From assembly GCA_013152535.1 (NCBI GenBank), contig JAADGE010000001.1, positions 188,007 to 252,006 on the forward strand: DNA of 64,000 nucleotides. The letters are read 5' to 3'. The stretch is from Chlorobiota bacterium (lineage in GTDB: Bacteria; Bacteroidota; Bacteroidia; Bacteroidales; JAADGE01). Shown here piece by piece: positions 26,590-38,672 of this stretch. How positions within the stretch are numbered: the first letter of the stretch is position 1; each line of letters opens with the position of its first letter. The notes beneath the pieces were generated by a model that saw only the letters and a list, made by a program, of their open reading frames with translations, was not told where the DNA came from and searched no databases. The translations under genes were made by a program, and so were the position numbers.

Positions 26590-29500
26590 CTTTTAATCGC
26601 ACCATTTTGGAATTGAAACATAAAATTTCCGATCATATAACATTTGCAGAGGCAATCTTTTAATCGCACCATTTTGGAATTGAAACTTCTAACAAATGAA
26701 TCCCATAAATTAAATGTTTTATCTCTTTTAATCGCACCATTTTGGAATTGAAACAGCGTTTTGCCGTTGAGCTGTAATAACTTTCTGTTCTTTTAATCGC
26801 ACCATTTTGGAATTGAAACATATTTCTCAGGACGGATTAATATTCTATTTTTTAAACCTTTTAATCGCACCATTTTGGAATTGAAACTTTGCATTATTAG
26901 ATTAGCTTGTTGCCTGCCGTTTCTTTTAATCGCACCATTTTGGAATTGAAACTTGTGATATGGATTATATTAGAAATTTTGAGAAGTTCTTTTAATCGCA
27001 CCATTTTGGAATTGAAACACAAGCACAACAATTTATTAGTAGAAAAATAATGCTCTTTTAATCGCACCATTTTGGAATTGAAACAAATTTGCAACAGGCG
27101 GAATAGTTGGTGGATACGGCTTTTAATCGCACCATTTTGGAATTGAAACGCCGTTAACACTATGTATAGCAAATTAAGCGGTGTACTTTTAATCGCACCA
27201 TTTTGGAATTGAAACTGCATTAACCGCCGTTTTAAAGGAATACACCGGCACTTTTAATCGCACCATTTTGGAATTGAAACTCAGGATTATGGTTTGTAAA
27301 ACTTTTGAGTAAAGTATCTTTTAATCGCACCATTTTGGAATTGAAACACGAATTAGACACATCGTCATCCGGATCAGGATTAACTTTTAATCGCACCATT
27401 TTGGAATTGAAACTAGAGAAGTACCCTCTCTTTTAAATCCGAACTGTACCTTTTAATCGCACCATTTTGGAATTGAAACTTAATAAGCCCTGTTTTTACT
27501 TCAAGTCTTGCAATCTTTTAATCGCACCATTTTGGAATTGAAACATTTGTTCATCAAAGTCTACTGTCATTTGTTCATAGCTTTTAATCGCACCATTTTG
27601 GAATTGAAACAAACATATCATTTTATTTTGTTTTATGAATAGCTTTACTTTTAATCGCACCATTTTGGAATTGAAACAGTTGAAACTGTCTAATTTTGTC
27701 CGTTACCGGATTTCTTTTAATCGCACCATTTTGGAATTGAAACACATTAGCAGATTGCCAAGATGCAAGATTATAATCAACTTTTAATCGCACCATTTTG
27801 GAATTGAAACGTGCAATTAAGGAACTCAACCGGCATAAATCAAGACTTTTAATCGCACCATTTTGGAATTGAAACGTGCAATTCAGGAACTCAACCGGCA
27901 TAAATCAAGAAAACTTTTAATCGCACCATTTTGGAATTGAAACTGGATAAAAAAAATGTGGATAAACGCGAATTTAGACCTTTTAATCGCACCATTTTGG
28001 AATTGAAACCCGGAAGAATGGTCTTTATTCCAAAATCTGTAAGTCTTTTAATCGCACCATTTTGGAATTGAAACGCGACCGATTCCGAAAACATCATTAA
28101 GACGTTCAATTACTTTTAATCGCACCATTTTGGAATTGAAACTTTGTTTTGAATTTCCTAAGTTAATATACATCTCTACTTTTAATCGCACCATTTTGGA
28201 ATTGAAACTAATTAAAGATGAAAGGGTCTCGATTTCTGTTTGTCTTTTAATCGCACCATTTTGGAATTGAAACTTTGCATTACTAAATTAGCTTGTTGCC
28301 TGCCGTTTCTTTTAATCGCACCATTTTGGAATTGAAACAATTACAGAGATATTGTAATTGATGCAATTTTTGACGCCTTTTAATCGCACCATTTTGGAAT
28401 TGAAACTTCGTATAACGTACTTCCATTGATTAATGAAGAAGACTTTTAATCGCACCATTTTGGAATTGAAACATAGATAGCGTTTCAATATTTCCTTTTG
28501 AGTAGTTACCTTTTAATCGCACCATTTTGGAATTGAAACTTGTTCTTCGCTGCCTTCACTGTCTATTTCTATATGACCTTTTAATCGCACCATTTTGGAA
28601 TTGAAACTATTTCTTTTTTAACATTTGTTGATTTTGACCAGTCTTTTAATCGCACCATTTTGGAATTGAAACAGTTTTAGAAGCACTTATTGAAATAATA
28701 TTTGAATACTTTTAATCGCACCATTTTGGAATTGAAACACGTAATTGGCGTATCATATCTTATCCGGCGAAATAACTTTTAATCGCACCATTTTGGAATA
28801 TTGAAACGCGTAATTGGTGTGTTGTATCTTATACGTCGGAATAATCTTTTAATCGCACCATTTTGGAATTGAAACTTGCTACGCAAACGGCTCTGCGTGC
28901 AGGCACTCACTTTTAATCGCACCATTTTGGAATTGAAACCCATATCCTATATATGATGTTTCGTAATCGGTAAGATACTTTTAATCGCACCATTTTGGAA
29001 TTGAAACTACTCAGCATTACCGACAATTCGCATATTAGCTTTCTTTTAATCGCACCATTTTGGAATTGAAACAAGTTTAGAAATATCTATAGGCTTCATT
29101 TCACTAATCTTTTAATCGCACCATTTTGGAATTGAAACCTGTGTGCTGCGTTCTTATATATTTGATAAGAAAGTCTTTTAATCGCACCATTTTGGAATTG
29201 AAACACGTAATTGGCGTATCATATCTTATCCGGCGAAATAACTTTTAATCGCACCATTTTGGAATTGAAACGAAGCTGGCAGGCTTTCTTAGAAAGCGAT
29301 ATTGTTCTTTTAATCGCACCATTTTGGAATTGAAACAGCGGTAGAGTCTGGAATATTAAGAAAGGTGGTAATCTTTTAATCGCACCATTTTGGAATTGAA
29401 ACATCGGTTTAATAATTATAGGTGTTGCAGCTTTAATTGTCTTTTAATCGCACCATTTTGGAATTGAAACTCGGTTGAACAGATAATATTCCGTAAAAAG

Positions 29501-32500
29501 GATGAATACTTTTAATCGCACCATTTTGGAATTGAAACTATGCCAAAGAAGATTATGTTGGCGAAATTGATTTCTTTTAATCGCACCATTTTGGAATTGA
29601 AACAATTAACAACTGCCCGGGAAAAAGATGCTTACATGCACTTTTAATCGCACCATTTTGGAATTGAAACTCGCGAATTATGTGTATCAGCCAACAAATC
29701 AGTCTTCTTTTAATCGCACCATTTTGGAATTGAAACCTTGTTGCATAAGTAATTCATTCCCTTTTGTTGAATCTTTTAATCGCACCATTTTGGAATTGAA
29801 ACCATGATTTTTTGAGCAAATAAATTTATTATCAATGACTTTTAATCGCACCATTTTGGAATTGAAACGTGCTAAAGAATTATTTAAGACATATAAATTA
29901 ACACCCTTTTAATCGCACCATTTTGGAATTGAAACACGAATAAAGATAGTATCTTATCATTGAGCAGATATCCTTTTAATCGCACCATTTTGGAATTGAA
30001 ACATTAAGATAATTATCAGTTTCCAAATTTCTATTTTCTTTTAATCGCACCATTTTGGAATTGAAACGAAGATTATCATTTTTTAATGAAAATTAAAGAC
30101 AACTTTTAATCGCACCATTTTGGAATTGAAACGTGCTGGTGCCGGACTAACTATTTCTGCGTGTTATGTCTTTTAATCGCACCATTTTGGAATTGAAACT
30201 ATTCAGCATTACCGACAATTCGCATATTAGCTTTTACTTTTAATCGCACCATTTTGGAATTGAAACTTCGCGAATGGGAAAACATACGCGGTTCGAGCGT
30301 TCTTTTAATCGCACCATTTTGGAATTGAAACACAGTTGTATCACTACCAGTTTTATCTTCCGTAAACTTTTAATCGCACCATTTTGGAATTGAAACGTAA
30401 AATCAAAATTAAAGATGAATTCTGATTTTTTATTCTTTTAATCGCACCATTTTGGAATTGAAACTTCCTTTAAAATCAATTAAAGACTTACCAAAATCAC
30501 TTTTAATCGCACCATTTTGGAATTGAAACAAAATGGAATGTTGATCAATACATCTGGAAGGCAGCTTTTAATCGCACCATTTTGGAATTGAAACAAAGAT
30601 TGTTTTAAACGAAGAAAACGCATAGCCTTCTTTTAATCGCACCATTTTGGAATTGAAACATTTGATAAGTGCCTGTATTTTTTGAAATCCTATTCTTTTA
30701 ATCGCACCATTTTGGAATTGAAACGAAAGTGGCGAAGGAACGCAAATAGCAAGCATAGACTTTTAATCGCACCATTTTGGAATTGAAACTTAATAAGGCA
30801 AAGGCACGAGATAATATGAACGTATCTTTTAATCGCACCATTTTGGAATTGAAACAAAACAATAAGTTATACAACAGTAACATCAACTTTTCTTTTAATC
30901 GCACCATTTTGGAATTGAAACTATTGTGAAAGTGGTAAAATAAAATTAATAAAAGGCTTTTAATCGCACCATTTTGGAATTGAAACAATATTATATGCTG
31001 TTTGTTCGAGTGTCGGTCCTTTCTTTTAATCGCACCATTTTGGAATTGAAACATACATCAAAGCGAATGAATATTGCTCTCGGAAAACTTTTAATCGCAC
31101 CATTTTGGAATTGAAACAGTATTACAGCTGCTGATAATTCGATTGTGGGTTTTACTTTTAATCGCACCATTTTGGAATTGAAACATAATAATTATAATAT
31201 TGATCTGTTTTGGTGTTTCCTTTTAATCGCACCATTTTGGAATTGAAACAAAAATCACAACCGGAAACGACAAAACCGGATAGGCTTTTAATCGCACCAT
31301 TTTGGAATTGAAACTCGGATATTTCATATTATAATACAAATACACCTGCCTTTTAATCGCACCATTTTGGAATTGAAACAAAAAAGCTAAGAGAGCCGTT
31401 ACTCCCGTTTTTAACTTTTAATCGCACCATTTTGGAATTGAAACATGGAGAACGTTACAAAACGAAACCTGAGAAGTGCCCTTTTAATCGCACCATTTTG
31501 GAATTGAAACATGTTGCCGTAAAAGGAAGCGAAGAAATTGAAATTTATACTTTTAATCGCACCATTTTGGAATTGAAACCAGGAACAAAGCTCACAAGTA
31601 TTAATAAGCAAAATTGCTTTTAATCGCACCATTTTGGAATTGAAACATAATAAGCGGAAAGGACAGAAATAAAAAGACCTGCGCTTTTAATCGCACCATT
31701 TTGGAATTGAAACGCCGATAAACGAATGGGATATCCAAAATCTAATTGATGACTTTTAATCGCACCATTTTGGAATTGAAACTTTTTTGACCAAAAGCCC
31801 CAAACTTCATCAATGCTGTCTTTTAATCGCACCATTTTGGAATTGAAACTTCGGTATCTCGGCGGTTTATCGGATTAAAAAGTTTTCTTTTAATCGCACC
31901 ATTTTGGAATTGAAACCTTATAAAAGCAAAAAAACAAGAACCCGAAAAACCGCTTTTAATCGCACCATTTTGGAATTGAAACGCTTGTTTTGCAACTTCT
32001 TCCGGAGAAACACCGCTTTCTTTTAATCGCACCATTTTGGAATTGAAACAAACAAAAAACAATTGTTCCGGAGAAACAAAAATTACCCTTTTAATCGCAC
32101 CATTTTGGAATTGAAACAAAGAAGCGGCTTTCAGCAAAGGATCTTTTGCATAACTTTTAATCGCACCATTTTGGAATTGAAACGCAAGTCCTTTTATAAA
32201 AGTTGCGAATACTTTGGGTTCTTTTAATCGCACCATTTTGGAATTGAAACTACAAAAACGAGAGATTTTAACAACCTCGGAGGGATCTCTTTTAATCGCA
32301 CCATTTTGGAATTGAAACCGAAATAAAATCACGAATGATATACATTATTTCTTATCTTTTAATCGCACCATTTTGGAATTGAAACAATTTACAAGAAGAA
32401 ACGAAGTAATTAATAAATATCTTTTAATCGCACCATTTTGGAATGAAACAATTTACAAGAAGAAACGAAGTAATTAATAAATATCTTTTAATCGCACCAT

Positions 32501-34498
32501 TTTGGAATTGAAACTGATATCGAAGATGCCGAAGAAATTAAATCTATTATCTTTTAATCGCACCATTTTGGAATTGAAACATATTTTTTTTCCTGATTCT
32601 GATTTCTGTCTTCAGCTTTTAATCGCACCATTTTGGAATTGAAACCAGAAATTGCCGCAATACAATCGGAACCGATACCGCAACTTTTAATCGCACCATT
32701 TTGGAATTGAAACAACGCCAAGGAGAAGTTGACGGAATTTCTCATAAAATCTTTTAATCGCACCATTTTGGAATTGAAACAAGTAAGAAAAGCTTTTTAT
32801 CGAGGTTATCTGAAGACCTTTTAATCGCACCATTTTGGAATTGAAACTTACGTCATCGGTGTACGCCCGCCTAAATCTTGGGCTTTTAATCGCACCATTT
32901 TGGAATTGAAACTCAGGAATAACCCGTGTGCAATACAACTCAATTGCTCTTTTAATCGCACCATTTTGGAATTGAAACAAGAACTTTGAAGAGTGACACC
33001 ACATTGCCGTAAACCTTTTAATCGCACCATTTTGGAATTGAAACAGCTGAAACTGTCTAATTTTGTCCGTTACCGGATTCTTTTAATCGCACCATTTTGG
33101 AATTGAAACGATCGTTAATATTAAACTCGGTTTCAAATGCTTTGCGCTTTTAATCGCACCATTTTGGAATTGAAACTTAACAGTACCGAGCATTTCGCGG
33201 CTGGCAAATTTATCTTTTAATCGCACCATTTTGGAATTGAAACAAAGTGTTAATGAATCGTAGTCATCATCTGAACTGTCTTTTAATCGCACCATTTTGG
33301 AATTGAAACTCAGTTTCATTAGTCAAAGACAATGATCCTTCGTGTCTCTTTTAATCGCACCATTTTGGAATTGAAACAATAAATAAGCAGGCAAACGTCT
33401 TGATGCTAATTCCTTCTTTTAATCGCACCATTTTGGAATTGAAACACACAGTATGGGAGTCATAAGATTAAAGGTAAAGGCGCTTTTAATCGCACCATTT
33501 TGGAATTGAAACAAAAATATAATTAGTTACTTTAAATTTTTAGATTATCTTTTAATCGCACCATTTTGGAATTGAAACTAACTATATTCGCAAGCATATA
33601 CTAAATCATTAATACTTTTAATCGCACCATTTTGGAATTGAAACAAAGATTGCTTTAAGCGAATATAACGCATTGCTTTCTTTTAATCGCACCATTTTGG
33701 AATTGAAACAAGAGCTTTGTAAAGTTACCCCTGTTTGGCGTAATCTTTTAATCGCACCATTTTGGAATTGAAACAAGAATCAGCTTGTTTATGACCGCCG
33801 ATTCCGCTTTCTCTTTTAATCGCACCATTTTGGAATTGAAACTGTTATAAGGATTCAGGGCGACAGTCCGTAAAGTTTACTTTTAATCGCACCATTTTGG
33901 AATTGAAACGCAAAAACGGGAGTATTTACATACACCACGCCGGAACTTTTAATCGCACCATTTTGGAATTGAAACTAATAAACAGAAGTCTTCGGAGAAT
34001 TGCTCACAAACTTTTAATCGCACCATTTTGGAATTGAAACAATTAAAAGTGCCTTTGCCTTTAAAATCAATCAAACTTTTAATCGCACCATTTTGGAATT
34101 GAAACCAAGGTGAGATTATTGCAGCTACTTTTATAGGTTCTTTTAATCGCACCATTTTGGAATTGAAACAAGAACTTTGTAAAGTTACCCCTGTTTGGCG
34201 TAATCTTTTAATCGCACCATTTTGGAATTGAAACTGCGAATTATCACCGGTAAACGTAAACGGAACTTTTCTTTTAATCGCACCATTTTGGAATTGAAAC
34301 ATTTGTCATAATCTTGTATATCAGAAATGTCAAAAGCTTTTAATCGCACCATTTTGGAATTGAAACAACTCTTTTAGGTTCCTTTCTCGACAGCTTACGC
34401 CGCTTTTAATCGCACCATTTTGGAATTGAAACGCGTTTATAACACTTAAACCGTTTTTTTGCTTTAAACTTTTAATCGCACCATTTTGGAATTGAAAA
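26590..34498 (+). CRISPR. Type I-B CRISPR array, 120 repeats and 119 spacers
   Basis: I counted 120 copies of a 30-base repeat that begins CTTTTAATCGCACC and ends GGAATTGAAAC. The mean period is 66 bases and spacers are about 34-39 bases. Orientation is plus: the leader and cas2 are to the left, the 3' tag would be ATTGAAAC, and the last repeat is degenerate at its end (34498). Nearly all other copies are identical. Exceptions are repeat 34 (28776-28807, two inserted bases) and repeat 89 (32421-32449, one deleted base). Several spacers are duplicated or are close variants of one another. The open frames that run through the array on either strand are products of the repeat and are not genes. 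Confidence 0.99.
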
Positions 34499-34705
34499 AC
34501 GCTTATCAATATAAGACATTTCCGTTTTCTGTTTAAATAACATTCAATTTAAATTAAGGAAATTAAGGCTTTTCCTTCATTATTCAATTTTTTCTTTCTG
34601 TTAAAAACGACTTTAAAAGATATTTTACTTATATTATTTTTTTTGTATCAAAAATATTACGTAATACTAAAAATTATTGGCTAACCTTAAATTTATTAAA
34701 AAAGA
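34499..34705. other. Region after the CRISPR array
   Basis: AT-rich sequence without a gene. It starts with about 30 bases that may be a decayed trailer and includes a weak inverted repeat around CCTTAATTT/AAATTAAGG. I see no further repeat copy. Confidence 0.5.
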
Positions 34706-34739
34706 AAAAGCCCGATTTTATGAAAAATCGGGCTTTTTT
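34706..34739 (-). terminator. Strong bidirectional hairpin terminator
   Basis: The stem AAAAGCCCGATTTT / AAAATCGGGCTTTT closes a small loop and is followed by T-runs on both strands. It would stop read-through of the array and of the tRNA-Lys transcript. Confidence 0.85.
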
Positions 34740-34771
34740 AAAAAAGATGGGACAATCTTTAAATTTAATAG

Positions 34772-34844
34772 TGACCCCTCTGCGGCTCGAACGCAGGACC
34801 CACGCCTTAAAAGGGCGTTGCTCTACCAGCTGAGCTAAGAGGTC
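34772..34844 (-). tRNA. tRNA-Lys (TTT anticodon)
   Basis: A full cloverleaf of 73 nt can be drawn on the minus strand. The acceptor stem GACCTCT/AGGGGTC, D-arm AGCTCAGCTGGTAGAGC, anticodon loop CTTTTAA between ACGCC and GGCGT, and T-arm CTGCG-TTCGAGC-CGCAG are all present. The anticodon TTT reads lysine codons. The CCA end is not encoded. It lies between the array terminator and ppa. Confidence 0.98.
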
Positions 34845-34927
34845 GTTCACTTTTTGTTTAAAAGCGGATGCAAAGGTAAAAGCAAAAAATTAATTTCCAA
34901 AAAAATATTCATTTTTTTTTAAATAAT

Positions 34928-35593
34928 TTACCTTTCAAATAATAAATTTTCAATAAAATTTCTGTAATCCTTTACAGAACGTTTAATTACGTCAAAAGCT
35001 TCTTTTTTATTGTATGTATGTGTAATTTCGCAACGATACCCTTCAATACCCGGCATATCTTTATAGGTCAAAAAATAATGTTTTAATCTGTCAATAACCG
35101 CATCCGGGCAATCTGTAATATCTTTATAATCACCATAAACAGCATCACCTTTTAATACAGCAATAATTTTATCATCGGCTTCGTTACCGTCAATCATTCT
35201 AAAACCGCCAATAGGTCTTGCCTGCACTAAAATATCACCGTGCGTTATTTCTTTTTCTGTCAGAATACAAATGTCCAAAGGATCGCCGTCACCGATTATT
35301 TCCGGTCGGTTTAATTTTTTTCTGCTTACATCCGCTAAATTATCTCCGCAATATGTTTGCGGAATAAATCCGTACAAGGAAGGTAAAATACTCGAAAATT
35401 TTTGAGGTCTGTCAATAGTTAAGTACCCGCTGGCTTTATCAACTTCGTATTTTACGGTATCCGTAGGAACCATTTCAACAAAGCAGGTTAAAATTTCAGG
35501 TGCTTCATCTCCCGGTTCAATTCCATGCCAAGGATGCGATTTATAACGTAATCCCATCAATTTTCCAATCGGGTCAAGGTTTTTTTTATTCAT
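34928..35593 (-). CDS. ppa: Family I inorganic pyrophosphatase
   Basis: The enzyme hydrolyses pyrophosphate to two phosphates and drives biosynthesis forward. The protein of 221 residues has the signature DGDPLDICIL (near residue 110), with the metal-binding aspartates, and the further active-site blocks YGFIPQTYCGD and KGDAVYGDYKDI. The start at 35593 (MNKKNLDPIGK) is preferred to an ATG nine codons upstream. It is a soluble type I enzyme, somewhat longer than the E. coli protein, as is usual in Bacteroidota. It precedes tRNA-Lys on the same strand. Confidence 0.94.
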   Translation of the reverse strand: MNKKNLDPIGKLMGLRYKSHPWHGIEPGDEAPEILTCFVEMVPTDTVKYEVDKASGYLTIDRPQKFSSILPSLYGFIPQTYCGDNLADVSRKKLNRPEIIGDGDPLDICILTEKEITHGDILVQARPIGGFRMIDGNEADDKIIAVLKGDAVYGDYKDITDCPDAVIDRLKHYFLTYKDMPGIEGYRCEITHTYNKKEAFDVIKRSVKDYRNFIENLLFER

Positions 35594-35657
35594 TTTGTAA
35601 ATGTGTATATTTAAATGCAAAAGTAATTAATTTATTAACGAATTAAGATTGAAACAG

Positions 35658-37517
35658 TTAAATTTTCTCACTTAATTCCAACCACCGCATTTCTTTTTCA
35701 TCAATAATTGCAATAAGCTCAGGTAATCTTTGTGATTTTTCGTTTAATTCATCTGCTGTATAATTTCCCGATTGCAAATATGTTTCAACATCTTTTTTTT
35801 CAGCAGTTAATATTTCAAGTTCTTTTTCAAGTTCTTCAAATTCTCGTTTTTCTTTATATGTAAGTTTTCCGGTATCTTGTTTTTTAATATTTTTTTTCTT
35901 AGTTGTTGAAGCAGTTGATTTATTTATTTCAGATTTTTTTTCGGAAATATGACGAGAATAATCTGAATAATTTCCGGGGAATTTCTTTATTTTTCCGTTT
36001 CCTTCAAAAACAAAAAGCATATCGGCAACAGCATCAATAAAAAACCTGTCGTGCGAAACAAAAAGAACCGTACCCGTAAATTTTAATAAATAATCTTCAA
36101 GAACAGCCAATGTCATAATATCCAAATCATTAGTCGGTTCATCAAGTATTAAAAAATTTGGATTTCGCATTAAAATACTCAATAAATACAGGCGTCTTTT
36201 TTCACCGCCGCTCAATTGCGATAAGCGGTTATAGTGCATTGAACGCGGAAACAGGAAATATTCCGCAAATTGAGCTGCCGTCATTTCTCTGTTTTTACCT
36301 AAAGACACAATTTCAGCGATACTCTTAATATAATCAATCAAACGAATGTCTTCAGTTGTGTTAATTGCCGTTTGCTCAAAATATCCGATTGAAACTGTTG
36401 CTCCCTGTTCAATTCTTCCGCTGTCAAGAGGAATTTTATCGGTTATTAAATTTAACAATGTACTTTTTCCGATTCCGTTATTACCGAATATTGCAATTCT
36501 TTCACCCTTCGAAAATTTATAAGAGAAATCATCGATTAATATTCTGTCATCAAACTTTTTACTGATATTATAAATATCTATCAATTTGTTCCCTAATCGT
36601 TTTCCTTCAATTTCAATATCAAACGACTTATCATCAATTTTTTTTCCAGCTTTTTCTTTCAGTTTATAGAAATTATCAATTCTTGACTTTGCCTTAGTTG
36701 CTCTTGCCTGCGGCTGCCTGTTCATCCATTTTGTTTCGGTTCTTAACAGGTTTTTAGCTTTATCAATTTGAGCCGTTATATTCTCAACCCGTTCCTTTCT
36801 TTTTTTCAGAAAGAATTCATAATTTCCCGAATATTTATAAACATTTCCGTCTTCAAGCTCTATAATAACATTACAAACACGATCTAAAAAATAACGATCG
36901 TGAGTTACAAGCAGTAAAGTTAAAGATGATTTTGCAATATAATCCTCCAACCATTCAATCATCTCAAAATCAAGATGATTAGTAGGTTCATCAAGAATTA
37001 AAAAGTCGGGTTTATTGAGAATTGCAACAGCAAGAGCCAATCGTTTTTTCTGTCCGCCGGATAAAAGTTCCGTCGATTTATCAAATTCGGATAATTTAAG
37101 TTTCGTTAAAACAGTTTTAACTTCCCTTTCAAAATCCCATGCATTTAATCTGTCAATTTCATCGGTTGCTTTTTGTATTAATTCGGCATTGTCTGTTTGT
37201 ATTGCTCTTTCATATTTTTTTACCGCAAGTGCAACTTTATCCGACGAATTTAAAACTTGTTCAATAAGGGTTCTGTGAGTTTCAAATTTCGGTTCTTGTT
37301 CTAAAAATCCTATAGTAATATTATTAGATAAACTGAAAGTGCCGGTATCTGCAATATCTTTTCCTGTCAAAATATTCAGCAAACTTGTTTTTCCGGTACC
37401 GTTTTTTGCTATAAACGCTATTTTTTCTTTATCATTAATTACAAAAGAAATATCTTCAAATAGGGTTTTATTACCGTATGCTTTTGAGAGTTTATCAACT
37501 TTTAATATTTCGGACAT
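35658..37517 (-). CDS. ABC-F family ATPase (Uup/EttA type)
   Basis: ABC-F proteins act on ribosomes and are not transporters. The 619-residue protein has two ATP-binding domains without membrane segments. The first has IAKNGTGKTSLLNIL and signature LSGGQKKRLALA, and the second has FGNNGIGKSTLLNLI and LSGGEKRRLYLL. Both have Walker B LILDEPTNHLD-type motifs. The linker (about residues 235-300) is the helical arm that reaches to the tRNA sites. A C-terminal coiled coil (from about 540) is typical of Uup. I start at ATG 37517; a GTG precedes it by one codon. It is divergent from ptb. Confidence 0.92.
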   Translation of the reverse strand: MSEILKVDKLSKAYGNKTLFEDISFVINDKEKIAFIAKNGTGKTSLLNILTGKDIADTGTFSLSNNITIGFLEQEPKFETHRTLIEQVLNSSDKVALAVKKYERAIQTDNAELIQKATDEIDRLNAWDFEREVKTVLTKLKLSEFDKSTELLSGGQKKRLALAVAILNKPDFLILDEPTNHLDFEMIEWLEDYIAKSSLTLLLVTHDRYFLDRVCNVIIELEDGNVYKYSGNYEFFLKKRKERVENITAQIDKAKNLLRTETKWMNRQPQARATKAKSRIDNFYKLKEKAGKKIDDKSFDIEIEGKRLGNKLIDIYNISKKFDDRILIDDFSYKFSKGERIAIFGNNGIGKSTLLNLITDKIPLDSGRIEQGATVSIGYFEQTAINTTEDIRLIDYIKSIAEIVSLGKNREMTAAQFAEYFLFPRSMHYNRLSQLSGGEKRRLYLLSILMRNPNFLILDEPTNDLDIMTLAVLEDYLLKFTGTVLFVSHDRFFIDAVADMLFVFEGNGKIKKFPGNYSDYSRHISEKKSEINKSTASTTKKKNIKKQDTGKLTYKEKREFEELEKELEILTAEKKDVETYLQSGNYTADELNEKSQRLPELIAIIDEKEMRWLELSEKI

Positions 37518-37701
37518 CACAAATCAAATTAAAATTCTCGCAAAAATAACATTTCTGATTTATAACATATCATTTATATGAAGACTGAGCATAATTTACA
37601 CCGTAAAATTCATTTTTTTTTCGTAAAATTGTATTTTAATTTAAAATTTGAAATCATCAAAATACTTGATATATTTTTAAAACCGTCAAATAAAAAACCG
37701 A

Positions 37702-38601
37702 ATGAAAATGCTGACAAAAATATCTGATTTATATTCATTAAATAAAAATAAGAAAACATTAGAACGACTTGTTTTAGCATCTGCCGCCGACGAACATTCT
37801 TTGGAAGCAGTTTTTGAAGCTCGTAATAAAAACATTATTGAACCGATTTTAGTCGGAGATAAAAATAAAATTTTAAAAATTGCCGAAGAGAAGAACCTGA
37901 ATATTTACAATACTGAAATCATTGATATAAAGGATAATAAGGCAGCCGTTATTGAAAGTGTTAAAATAATAAAAAAAGGGAAAGGTGATATTCTTATGAA
38001 AGGATACACTTCTACTGCAACACTTTTAAAAGCTGTTTTAAATGATAAATACGGTTTGAAAAATTCGCCCTTATTGTCGCATTTTGCTTTATTTGAACTC
38101 CCGAATTATCATAAACTTGTAGGAATTACTGATGTTGCTATGAATATTGCACCTTCATTGAAAGAAAAAACCGGCATTATTTCAAATGCCGTAAAATATA
38201 TGCACAAAATCGGATACAAAAAGCCGAAAGTCGCCGTAATCGCTGCCGTAGAATTGGTAAACGAAAATATGCAGGCAACAATTGATGCTGCAATACTTTC
38301 AAAAATGGAACAAAGAAACCAAATACCGGATTGTATTATTGACGGACCTTTGGCTTTTGACAATGCAATGAGTAAAAAAAGTGCAGAACATAAAGGTATT
38401 ATTTCGGAAGTTGCCGGAGATGCCGATTTATTGGTAATGCCGAATATTGAAGCCGGAAATGTTTTATATAAATCATTAGCTTTCAGCGGAGCAAAACTTG
38501 CTGCCGTAATTTTGGGAACATTGGTTCCTGTTGTGCTGACATCACGTTCCGATTCGGAAGAAACAAAATTGAACAGTATCATTTTAGCTGCTGTGTCGTA
38601 A
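37702..38601 (+). CDS. ptb: Phosphate butyryltransferase / phosphotransacetylase family
   Basis: The 299-residue protein belongs to the phosphate acetyl/butyryl transferase family, which exchanges the CoA of an acyl-CoA for phosphate. Recognisable blocks are LVLASAADEHSLEAV (about residues 22-36), LMKGYTSTATLLKAVL (near 98), and MPNIEAGNVLYKSLAF (near 250). The Ptb form is suggested by size and by the leucine-dehydrogenase-like gene that follows, since ptb-buk-ldh clusters degrade branched amino acids in Gram-positive bacteria. No butyrate kinase gene is adjacent, however. The substrate is therefore open. Confidence 0.86.
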   Translation: MKMLTKISDLYSLNKNKKTLERLVLASAADEHSLEAVFEARNKNIIEPILVGDKNKILKIAEEKNLNIYNTEIIDIKDNKAAVIESVKIIKKGKGDILMKGYTSTATLLKAVLNDKYGLKNSPLLSHFALFELPNYHKLVGITDVAMNIAPSLKEKTGIISNAVKYMHKIGYKKPKVAVIAAVELVNENMQATIDAAILSKMEQRNQIPDCIIDGPLAFDNAMSKKSAEHKGIISEVAGDADLLVMPNIEAGNVLYKSLAFSGAKLAAVILGTLVPVVLTSRSDSEETKLNSIILAAVS

Positions 38602-38672
38602 AACTGTTAAAGTAAAAAGACCTGTCAGGCTACATACCTCTAAGATTTGAATAAAAATAAAAAATAAAAATT

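Noticed and set aside
26897-34302. Many open frames through the CRISPR array, with a repeated FQFQNGAIK or FNSKMVRLK motif
   Set aside because: They are translations of the repeat in different frames, and they start and stop at random in spacers. They are not proteins.
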